Source: Devosia sp.
GTDB taxonomy: Bacteria > Pseudomonadota > Alphaproteobacteria > Rhizobiales > Devosiaceae
Assembly: GCA_016793415.1 (NCBI GenBank)
Contig: JAEUMC010000927.1
Span: 1 to 6,604, forward strand
Direction of reading: 5' to 3'
Length of the DNA stretch: 6,604 nucleotides
Position numbers and translations under genes: made by a program. Under the pieces are notes generated by a model that was not told where the DNA came from, ran no database searches, and saw only the letters and a list, made by a program, of their open reading frames with translations. Positions 1 to 5,266 of the stretch are shown piece after piece (positions within the stretch are counted from its first letter, which is position 1; each line of letters opens with the position of its first letter).

Positions 1-1673
1 CTTCGACCGATCCGCTGTCGGTGACTGGGCTGAACGACGACAAGCTGGGCGACATCCTCGCCAATGGCAGCTTCCTCGGCGGCGACAGCAACGGCAACGA
101 CCTGCTCGATGTTGGTGAGACCTGGACCTACGAGATCACCGCCGAGGACGTGGTGCTCGATGCCGACGAGACGCTGGTCAACGAGGTCACCGCGACCGGG
201 GTGGACGACGAGGGCAACGAGGACAGCGATACCGACACCGAGACGGTGACCGGCACCGATGTGCTGCCTGACATCAAGGTGGTGAAGTCGGCGAGCGTCA
301 CCTCGATCAATGAAGGCACAGCCACCGATATCGTCTACACCTATGCCGTGACCAACGAGAGCACGACGTCAACCGACGCGCTCGACATCAGTTCCCTGTA
401 CGACGACAAGCTGGGCGAACTGATCGGCAAATACGAGAGCGGCGATACTAACGACGACGGCCTGCTCGACAAGGGCGAGACCTGGATCTTCAAGGCGACG
501 GCCGCCGCTGTGGTGGCCGATGTCGGCGACAGCATCGTCAACGAGGTGACGGTCACCGCCACCGACGAGGAGGACAACGAGGTCAGCGACAACGACACCG
601 CGACCGTGACGGTGGCCAATGTTGCGGCCAGCATCGCCATCGCCAAGACGGTCGACGCCAACGGCGACAATGTCTTCAGCGAACTGGAGACGGTGCAGGC
701 CTTCGGTGACTCGGTCACCTACCGGTACGAGTTGACCAATACCGGCGCCTCGACCGATCCGCTCACGCTCGACGACCTGATCGACGACATGGGCAAGTTT
801 GCCGACGTCAACCTGGTGGTCAACGGTGTGGTGCAGGCCGGTGTCACCATCGAGAAGTCGGGCGGCGACAACGATGCCCTGCTCGAGGTGGGCGAGACCT
901 GGACGCTGAAGTACACCACCAACGTCAACCTCAACCCGGGCGAGAAGCTGACCAACACGGCGACGGTCAGCGCGGTCGATGATGAAGGTGGCACCGCCAC
1001 GGCATCCGATACGGCCGCGGTGCAGGCCCTCAGCGGACCGGGCGTTCGCACCCCCGGCTTCTGGACCAACCTCGGCAAGCAGTTCTGGGACGGGATCGGC
1101 AATAACCAGACGAAGTCCGGGCCGAACTTCGCCGCGAGCGAACTTGCCTACGACATCGACTACAACAATGACGGCGTCAAGGACGGCAAGGCCGGCCTGC
1201 TGATCGGCGACTACAACAGGAACGGGCTGACCGATGTGGGCGAAGACACGTTCTTCATCTCTTACGCCGATGCGTTGAAGATCATCGATGCCTCGGCCAA
1301 GGACCAGCAGGATACCCGGTTCGTGCTGGCGCGCGACGCGGTGGCGACCTGGCTGAACTTCCTTGCCGGCAACCCGATCGGCGATGCGGCCACGGACCCG
1401 AACAGTCCGCAACACTACCTCAACGAAGCGATCGACTGGCTGCAGGTCACCAATGGCGGCAATGCCGGATCGACCTGGGAAAACTGGGGGGGCGGCTCGG
1501 CGGTCAAAGCCGGCGGCAACACCATCTGGAACAACGCTTCGAACACCGACAGCAGCCTGGCCGGCAACGAGCTCTCGGGCAATACGATCCACTCCGAGCT
1601 CGATTTCTTCAACAATACCGGCATGACGTTCCTGGGCGTGAATACATTCGTTTACGCCAATGACGGTGGTTGA
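1..1673 (+). CDS. Repeat-containing exported protein with EF-hand-like calcium loops, probable type I secretion substrate (5' partial)
   Basis: The reading frame is open from the left edge (codons in phase with position 3) to TGA at 1671-1673, so the start lies upstream. The GTG at 21 falls inside a repeat and is not the real start. Numbering from that GTG, the protein has a partial repeat (1-82), two full repeats (83-202 and 203-336) and a C-terminal domain (about 337-550). The repeats alternate beta-strand-like stretches such as VNEVTVTAT with an LLDxGETW motif, as in DUF11/DUF7507-type extracellular repeats. EF-hand-like loops occur at 22-33, 142-153, 212-223 and 397-408, with degenerate ones at 281-292 and 380-391. 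The protein is very acidic, has no cysteine in this part and no membrane segment. The C-terminal domain opens with RTPGFW and contains DYNRNGLTDVGE. The tail is rich in N, G, S and T, as in many type I substrates. An ABC-type exporter and its adaptor follow immediately, so I infer export by that system as a surface or extracellular protein. An adhesin or matrix role is possible but not shown. No enzymatic motif was recognised. Confidence 0.85.
   Translation, partial: STDPLSVTGLNDDKLGDILANGSFLGGDSNGNDLLDVGETWTYEITAEDVVLDADETLVNEVTATGVDDEGNEDSDTDTETVTGTDVLPDIKVVKSASVTSINEGTATDIVYTYAVTNESTTSTDALDISSLYDDKLGELIGKYESGDTNDDGLLDKGETWIFKATAAAVVADVGDSIVNEVTVTATDEEDNEVSDNDTATVTVANVAASIAIAKTVDANGDNVFSELETVQAFGDSVTYRYELTNTGASTDPLTLDDLIDDMGKFADVNLVVNGVVQAGVTIEKSGGDNDALLEVGETWTLKYTTNVNLNPGEKLTNTATVSAVDDEGGTATASDTAAVQALSGPGVRTPGFWTNLGKQFWDGIGNNQTKSGPNFAASELAYDIDYNNDGVKDGKAGLLIGDYNRNGLTDVGEDTFFISYADALKIIDASAKDQQDTRFVLARDAVATWLNFLAGNPIGDAATDPNSPQHYLNEAIDWLQVTNGGNAGSTWENWGGGSAVKAGGNTIWNNASNTDSSLAGNELSGNTIHSELDFFNNTGMTFLGVNTFVYANDGG
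3..266 (+). repeat. DUF11/DUF7507-like protein repeat, unit 1 (partial)
   Basis: This is the truncated first repeat of the exported protein. It shares with unit 2 the sequence DDKLG. At DNA level an identical 17-base stretch lies at 36-52 and 402-418, 366 bases apart (122 codons in phase). It also shares the LLDxGETW motif and a closing VNEVTxT strand followed by an acidic D/E-rich segment. The EF-hand-like loop is encoded at 84-119. The near-identity of parts of units 1 and 2 suggests duplication within the gene. Confidence 0.7.
267..626 (+). repeat. DUF11/DUF7507-like protein repeat, unit 2
   Basis: This is a complete unit of about 120 residues. It begins with PDIKVVKSASV, continues through a YTYAVTN strand, the STDALDISSLYDDKLG segment and an EF-hand-like loop (444-479), and ends with VNEVTVTATDEED. 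The loop has D at position 1, N at 3, D at 5, G at 6, D at 9 and E at 12, which is the canonical EF-hand calcium-loop spacing. The order of elements matches units 1 and 3. Confidence 0.75.
627..1028 (+). repeat. DUF11/DUF7507-like protein repeat, unit 3 (diverged)
   Basis: This unit is about 134 residues long. It starts ASIAIAKT, continues with an inserted EF-hand-like loop (654-689, D-x-N-x-D spacing with E at position 12), a VTYRYELTN strand, STDPLTLDDLIDD, a degenerate loop before LLEVGETW (861-896, position 1 is Gly), and TNTATVSAVDDEG. It is more diverged than units 1 and 2: a second loop is added near the start, and about 20 residues are inserted between the STDPL segment and the GETW motif. 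Confidence 0.7.
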
Positions 1674-1692
1674 TTAACGGCTTTGGTCAGGA

Positions 1693-1734
1693 CCGGCTCA
1701 ACTGTCGCGCCTCAGCGTGCGGGAGTTGAGCCGG
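1693..1734 (+). terminator. Large stem-loop between cargo gene and transporter gene; possible attenuator or RNA-stability hairpin
   Basis: A perfect 11-base inverted repeat has its left arm at 1693-1703 (CCGGCTCAACT) and its right arm at 1724-1734 (AGTTGAGCCGG), with a 20-base loop that can pair further internally. It begins 20 bases after the cargo stop codon. Only a short ATTT follows, so it is not a strong intrinsic terminator. Partial termination, or protection of the upstream mRNA 3' end, would let the cargo be made in excess over the transporter. The right arm also holds GGGAG (1721-1725), the most purine-rich stretch before the transporter start, so the hairpin could limit its translation. 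The dyad is seen directly; the function is inferred. Confidence 0.55.
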
Positions 1735-1740
1735 CGATTT

Positions 1741-3468
1741 GTGAACAGCGTGACAGCAAAACCAAAAAGTGACGAAATCCGCCGGGTGCTGGCGGCGTGT
1801 CGAGGCTACTTCCAGGCCGCGGCGCTGTTCAGCTTTGCGACGAACCTGCTGTACCTGGCTGGCCCGCTTTACATGCTGCAGGTGTACGACCGGGTGGTCT
1901 CGTCGGGGAGCGTTCCGACGCTGATCATGCTGACCATCGCGCTGGGCCTGGCGCTGGCCGCCCTCGCAGGTCTCGATGTGGTGCGGTCGCGGGTGCTGAC
2001 GCGCGCCAGCGTCCGCCTCGATGCCATGCTCTCGGGCCGGGTCGTCGCCGCCAGCGTCCACATGCATGGTACCTCGCCCGCCGGCAGCCAGCCGCTGCGG
2101 GATTTCGACAATGTGCGGCAGTTCATCACCGGCAGTGGGGTTCACGCGCTGTTCGACATGCCCTGGGTGCCGATCTATCTGGGCGTCATCTTCATGCTGC
2201 ACCCCTGGCTCGGCTGCTTCGCGCTCGCCTCGGCCGGCACGCTGGTGATCATGGCGCTGGTGACCGAATGGCTGGTTCGGGCACCGATGGCCGAGGCCAA
2301 CAGCGCGGCGTCGCGCAACTATGCCTTCACCGAGATGAGCCTGAGGAATTCCGAGGTGGTGCGGGCGATGGGCATGATTCCCGGGCTGCTGCAGCGCTGG
2401 GGCAGGGAGCGCAACCGCGTGCTCGAGCGCCAGGTGACCGCCAGCGATCGCGCCGCCAGCATGCAGAGCGTCATCAAGTTCCTTCGCCTCGCCATGCAGT
2501 CGCTCATCCTCGGGCTCGGCGCCTATCTGGTGATCGAGCGCATGGCGTCGGCGGGCGTGATGTTCGCCGCCTCGATCCTGCTGGGCCGGGCGTTGCAGCC
2601 GGTCGAGCAGACCGTCGGGCAGTGGCGCGGGCTGGTTTCGGCGCATGGCGCCTGGCAGCGGGTGCGCGACCTGCTGCTGGCGAGCCCGCCGCCGGAACGC
2701 AGCACCGAACTGCCGCGGCCCGAGGGGCGCCTTTCCGTCGAAGGGCTGGTGCACGTGCCGCCGGGGGCGAGCAAGCCAATCCTGCGGAACGTCAGCTTCA
2801 ACCTCGAGCCCGGGGAGTCGCTGGGGATCATCGGACCGTCAGGGGCCGGTAAATCGACGCTGGCGCGGCACATGGTCGGGGTGCTGCGGCCCACCGCCGG
2901 CGCCGTGCGGCTCGATGGCGCCGATATCCGGACCTGGCTCGCCGGCAGCCATATCGGCTACCTGCCGCAGGATATCGAGCTGTTCGCCGATACCGTGGCC
3001 GCCAATATCGGACGCTTTGCCACCGATGCCGACGACAGGATCGTCGAGGCGGCCAAGCTCGCCGGGGTGCACGAGATGATCCTCAGGCTGCCCGAAGGCT
3101 ACGACACCCAGGTAGGGGAGGGCGGCGCCGTGCTGTCGGGCGGTTTCCGGCAGCGGGTCGGCCTGGCCCGAGCCATTTTCGGTGATCCGAGCCTGGTGCT
3201 GCTCGATGAGCCGAGCTCAAACCTCGACAATGATGGCGACCTGGCGCTCAGCGCCTGCGTCGCCCGGCTCAAGCAGCGCGGCACGACCGTGGTGATCGTT
3301 TCGCACCGCGCAGCATCGCTGTCGACAGTCGACAAGATTCTCATCCTGCGCGATGGCGCCGTCGAGGTGTTCAGCGAGCGCGCCGAGTTCATGCGCCGGC
3401 TGAACCGGCCGGCGGCCACCGTGCTGCCCAGGGACGAAGGGGCCGCCGATACGGCGGCGACGGGCTGA
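1741..3468 (+). CDS. Type I secretion system permease/ATPase, PrtD family ABC exporter
   Basis: This is an inner-membrane ABC half-transporter that would dimerise and use ATP to push an unfolded substrate through the adaptor and a TolC-like channel. Numbered from GTG 1741 it has 575 residues, the usual PrtD-family length. There is no N-terminal C39 peptidase or C39-like domain. Hydrophobic segments lie at about 30-54, 58-78, 140-175 and 245-285. LYMLQVYDRV near residue 45 is typical of the family. The nucleotide-binding domain has Walker A GPSGAGKST (365-373), the Q-loop Gln410, signature LSGGF (465-469), Walker B LVLLDE with catalytic Glu490, the D-loop SNLD (493-496) and the H-loop His522. 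The start is uncertain: GTG 1717, 1741 and 1750 are all in frame and none has a well-spaced Shine-Dalgarno. GTG 1717 lies in the loop of the upstream hairpin. 1741 or 1750 gives an N-terminus of family-like length. The adaptor gene starts two bases after the stop, so the pair is probably translationally coupled. Confidence 0.93.
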   Translation: MNSVTAKPKSDEIRRVLAACRGYFQAAALFSFATNLLYLAGPLYMLQVYDRVVSSGSVPTLIMLTIALGLALAALAGLDVVRSRVLTRASVRLDAMLSGRVVAASVHMHGTSPAGSQPLRDFDNVRQFITGSGVHALFDMPWVPIYLGVIFMLHPWLGCFALASAGTLVIMALVTEWLVRAPMAEANSAASRNYAFTEMSLRNSEVVRAMGMIPGLLQRWGRERNRVLERQVTASDRAASMQSVIKFLRLAMQSLILGLGAYLVIERMASAGVMFAASILLGRALQPVEQTVGQWRGLVSAHGAWQRVRDLLLASPPPERSTELPRPEGRLSVEGLVHVPPGASKPILRNVSFNLEPGESLGIIGPSGAGKSTLARHMVGVLRPTAGAVRLDGADIRTWLAGSHIGYLPQDIELFADTVAANIGRFATDADDRIVEAAKLAGVHEMILRLPEGYDTQVGEGGAVLSGGFRQRVGLARAIFGDPSLVLLDEPSSNLDNDGDLALSACVARLKQRGTTVVIVSHRAASLSTVDKILILRDGAVEVFSERAEFMRRLNRPAATVLPRDEGAADTAATG

Positions 3469-3470
3469 AG

Positions 3471-4802
3471 ATGGCCGATGTCACGGCTGGAAAACTGCCG
3501 ACGACGCTGCGGGCGGCCGATACGCCGGTGAGCGATTCCGCGCGCGGCTCCATCCGCGCCGGGCTGATCATCCTCGCGCTGTTCTTCGGCGGTTTCGGCG
3601 GCTGGGCGGCCGTCGCGCCGCTCAATGCCGCGGTCGTCGGCGAGGCCGTGGTCAAGGTCGAGGGCAACCGAAAGAGCGTGCAGCACCTCGATGGTGGAGT
3701 GGTGAAGGAGCTGCGGGTGCGCGAGGGCGAGAGCGTCGCCGCCGGCGACGTGCTGATGGTGCTCGACGACACCAACGCGCGGGCCGAACTCGATGTGCTG
3801 GTGCAGCAGGTGGTGAACCTCAAGGCGATGCAGGCGCGGCTCCTGGCCGAGCGCGACGGCGCCGCCGAGATCGCCTTTCCGCCGGAGCTGACCGAGGCTG
3901 CCGCAGCCGCGGCGATGGACAACCAGCGCCGCGAATTCGTCAGCCGTCGGGATGCCATCACCGGCGAGACCGGCATCCTCAACGAGCGCCGCTCGCAGCT
4001 CAGTGCGCAGATCACCGGCAACGAAGCCCAGGTCGCCGCGCTGCGCGATCAGCTCGCCTCGGTGCTGGAGGAACGAAGCAAGCTGCAGAAGCTCTACGAC
4101 CAGGGGCTGATCGAGCAGCCCCGCCTGTTGCAGCTGGACCGGACCGCCAAGAGTCTCGAGGGGCAGATCGCCACGGTCGACGGCACCATCGCGGCGAGCC
4201 AGCGGGCGATCGAGGAGAACGCCCAGCAGGTACTGCAACTGTCGCGGGACCGGCAGGCCGAGGTCACCCGGCAGCTCTCCGAGGTGCAGTCGAAACTGCT
4301 CGATCTCGCCCCGCGCCAGCACGCCGCCGCCACGGCGCTCGAACGGCTCGAGGTGCGCTCGCCCTATGGTGGACGGGTGGTCGATCTCGCGGTGTTTTCG
4401 GTGGGTGGCGTGATCGGACGGGGCGAACGGCTGCTCGATATCGTCCCGGCGGCGCCGACGCTGGTGGTCGAAGCCAGGATCCGGGTCGAGGATATTGCCG
4501 ATATTCAGCCCGGCATGCAGGCCGAAGTGCACTTCACTTCGTACAAGCAGCGGATCACCCCGCTGATCCATGGCACGGTCGCCGATATCTCGGCCGACCG
4601 GCTGACCGACGAGCGGACGCAGGTTCCCTATTACGTGGCGCATGTCTCGGTCGATGCGGACGAGCTGGCGGCCAGTCCGGAAATCCAGCTCTATCCGGGC
4701 ATGCCGGCGACGGTGATGATCACCACCAAGCAGCGAACGGCGCTCGACTATCTGGTGGGGCCGCTATTTGCCTCGCTCGACCATTCGTTCCGCGAACGCT
4801 GA
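3471..4802 (+). CDS. HlyD-family periplasmic adaptor (membrane fusion protein) of type I secretion system
   Basis: This 443-residue protein would link the ABC exporter to an outer-membrane TolC-like channel and help recognise the cargo. It has a short cytoplasmic N-terminus, one membrane segment (about 30-48), the first half of a biotinyl-lipoyl-like domain (about 67-99, with HLDGGVVKELRVREGESV), a long alpha-helical coiled-coil hairpin (about 104-290, rich in E, Q, R, L and A), the second lipoyl half (about 291-326, LEVRSPYGGRVVDL) and a beta-barrel region (about 330-420, with the LYPGMPATVMI motif seen near the end of HlyD/PrtE-type adaptors). Length and order match the type I adaptor family. 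ATG 3471 is two bases after the transporter stop; the only Shine-Dalgarno-like bases (GAAG) overlap that stop and abut the ATG, which supports translational coupling. No outer-membrane protein gene follows, so the TolC partner must be encoded elsewhere. Confidence 0.95.
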   Translation: MADVTAGKLPTTLRAADTPVSDSARGSIRAGLIILALFFGGFGGWAAVAPLNAAVVGEAVVKVEGNRKSVQHLDGGVVKELRVREGESVAAGDVLMVLDDTNARAELDVLVQQVVNLKAMQARLLAERDGAAEIAFPPELTEAAAAAAMDNQRREFVSRRDAITGETGILNERRSQLSAQITGNEAQVAALRDQLASVLEERSKLQKLYDQGLIEQPRLLQLDRTAKSLEGQIATVDGTIAASQRAIEENAQQVLQLSRDRQAEVTRQLSEVQSKLLDLAPRQHAAATALERLEVRSPYGGRVVDLAVFSVGGVIGRGERLLDIVPAAPTLVVEARIRVEDIADIQPGMQAEVHFTSYKQRITPLIHGTVADISADRLTDERTQVPYYVAHVSVDADELAASPEIQLYPGMPATVMITTKQRTALDYLVGPLFASLDHSFRER

Positions 4803-4866
4803 GCGCGCCGGACCTTGGTCGCCATCGCGTTTCGAGGCTGGCCGACTTAGCCTGATCAATGCTCTG

Positions 4867-4887
4867 TCCGGACCCGAAACGGGCGGA
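4867..4887 (+). terminator. Small GC-rich hairpin downstream of adaptor gene
   Basis: TCCG-ga-CCCG (4867-4876) pairs with CGGG-CGGA (4880-4887) around an AAA triloop, giving an eight-base-pair stem with a two-base bulge. It begins 64 bases after the adaptor stop. There is no T-run after it, so it is at best a weak or Rho-assisted transcript end, or a 3' stability element. Confidence 0.35.
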
Positions 4888-4891
4888 GTAT

Positions 4892-4927
4892 GGCGGACGT
4901 TCCGGGCCCATCCCCCGAGCGTCCGCC
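4892..4927. terminator. Long stem-loop, possible bidirectional transcript end
   Basis: GGCGGACG (4892-4899) is a perfect inverted match to CGTCCGCC (4920-4927). Pairing continues inward (TTC with GAG, including one wobble, then a C-C mismatch, then GGG with CCC) to a six-base loop, giving about 14 base pairs. It lies between the adaptor stop and the end of the candidate minus-strand gene. No T-run follows on either strand, so it is not a canonical intrinsic terminator. Confidence 0.45.
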
Positions 4928-4968
4928 GACAGCCAATGTCGGCAGCTCGGCGCTGCCGGCAGTTGCCG

Positions 4969-5118
4969 CTAGCCGGGCTGTTGCGTCGGCGGCGGGTCAT
5001 CGGGCGGATCGTCCGATAACGGCACCGACAAAGACCAGGCGATGGCGCAGGCAAAAGCCACGGCGACCGGCACGATCAGCAACGCGATCCAGATATTCCG
5101 ACGGGACACGACAGGCAC
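4969..5118 (-). CDS. Candidate small single-pass membrane protein, unknown function
   Basis: On the minus strand, a frame ending in TAG (complement of 4969-4971) encodes a 49-residue peptide if started at GTG 5118-5116. That start has GGGGAG (complement of 5128-5133) nine bases upstream. The peptide has a short N-terminus with an Arg pair (VVSRRN), one hydrophobic span of about 20 residues (IWIALLIVPVAVAFACAIAW) and an acidic, proline-rich tail (SDDPPDDPPP). The charge pattern predicts the N-terminus inside and the C-terminus in the periplasm. An ATG at 5178-5176 would give 69 residues, but no Shine-Dalgarno was seen there. It lies outside the neighbouring genes, so it is not a coding shadow of them, and codon third positions are mostly G or C. 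I do not recognise a family. It could be a chance open frame in GC-rich spacer, but the membrane-protein pattern makes a real gene somewhat more likely than not. Confidence 0.5.
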   Translation of the reverse strand: MPVVSRRNIWIALLIVPVAVAFACAIAWSLSVPLSDDPPDDPPPTQQPG

Positions 5119-5217
5119 GTACGCACGCTCCCCAAAGCGAACGATCCCGCTTTGCACCGCAGGGGCGCCGGCAGCCATATGGACTGAGGTCGCTATCGCC
5201 GGGCGGGCATGCCCCGG

Positions 5218-5247
5218 TTGTGCGCCCCCGGCGGCATCCGCTAGTCT
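5218..5247 (+). promoter_or_regulatory. Putative promoter for the histidine kinase gene
   Basis: A TTGTGC (5218-5223) and a TAGTCT (5242-5247) are 18 bases apart and resemble a weak housekeeping-sigma promoter. Transcription would begin near 5254, giving a leader of about 13 bases that still includes the AGGGGG ribosome-binding site. A perfect palindrome GGGCATGCCC (5205-5214) lies just upstream and could be an operator or chance. The match to consensus is modest. Confidence 0.3.
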
Positions 5248-5255
5248 CATGCCGC

Positions 5256-5261
5256 AGGGGG
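5256..5261 (+). promoter_or_regulatory. Ribosome-binding site that fixes the histidine kinase start at 5267
   Basis: AGGGGG lies five bases before ATG 5267. The in-frame ATG at 5249 has no such site and would lie upstream of the predicted transcript start, so 5267 is preferred. Confidence 0.7.
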
Positions 5262-5266
5262 ATTTC

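Larger units (their letters stand above)
4803..4968. other. Intergenic spacer rich in GC dyads between adaptor gene and small minus-strand gene
   Basis: No convincing coding potential was seen here. Besides the two hairpins listed separately, there are CCGACA/TGTCGG arms (4926-4931 and 4937-4942), CGGCAG/CTGCCG arms (4940-4945 and 4953-4958) and the 10-base palindrome CTGCCGGCAG (4953-4962). If the small minus-strand gene is real, this is a convergent region in which both transcripts end. Confidence 0.5.

Noticed and set aside
21..23. GTG 21 as the start of the cargo protein
   Set aside because: The frame is open to the left edge, and codons before 21 (STDPLS) match the same place in later repeats, so the gene continues upstream.
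36..418. Exact 17-base repeat at 36-52 and 402-418 as a mobile-element target duplication or CRISPR-like repeat
   Set aside because: It is in phase within homologous protein repeats and encodes the same residues (DDKLG), so it reflects repeat duplication inside the gene.
369..1592. Long open frame (407 codons) on the minus strand inside the cargo gene
   Set aside because: Its composition is Arg/Val/Gly/Asp-rich with no recognisable domain, and it lies wholly antisense to a repeat protein with clear motifs. It is a GC-rich coding shadow.
1687..2754. Minus-strand open frame of 355 codons opposite the ABC transporter
   Set aside because: It is His/Gln/Arg/Pro-rich with no domain pattern and lies antisense to an unmistakable ABC exporter.
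3099..4643. Minus-strand open frame of 514 codons opposite the exporter end and the adaptor
   Set aside because: Long but low-complexity (R, G, L, D, H), spanning the antisense of two real genes. Such frames are expected at this GC content.
4953..4962. Palindrome CTGCCGGCAG as an operator
   Set aside because: A single 10-base GC palindrome in GC-rich spacer, near the end of the minus-strand frame and not at a promoter. Chance is a sufficient explanation.
5249..5266. Upstream ATG 5249 as the kinase start
   Set aside because: It is in frame but has no Shine-Dalgarno and would precede the predicted transcript start. ATG 5267 has AGGGGG at ideal spacing.
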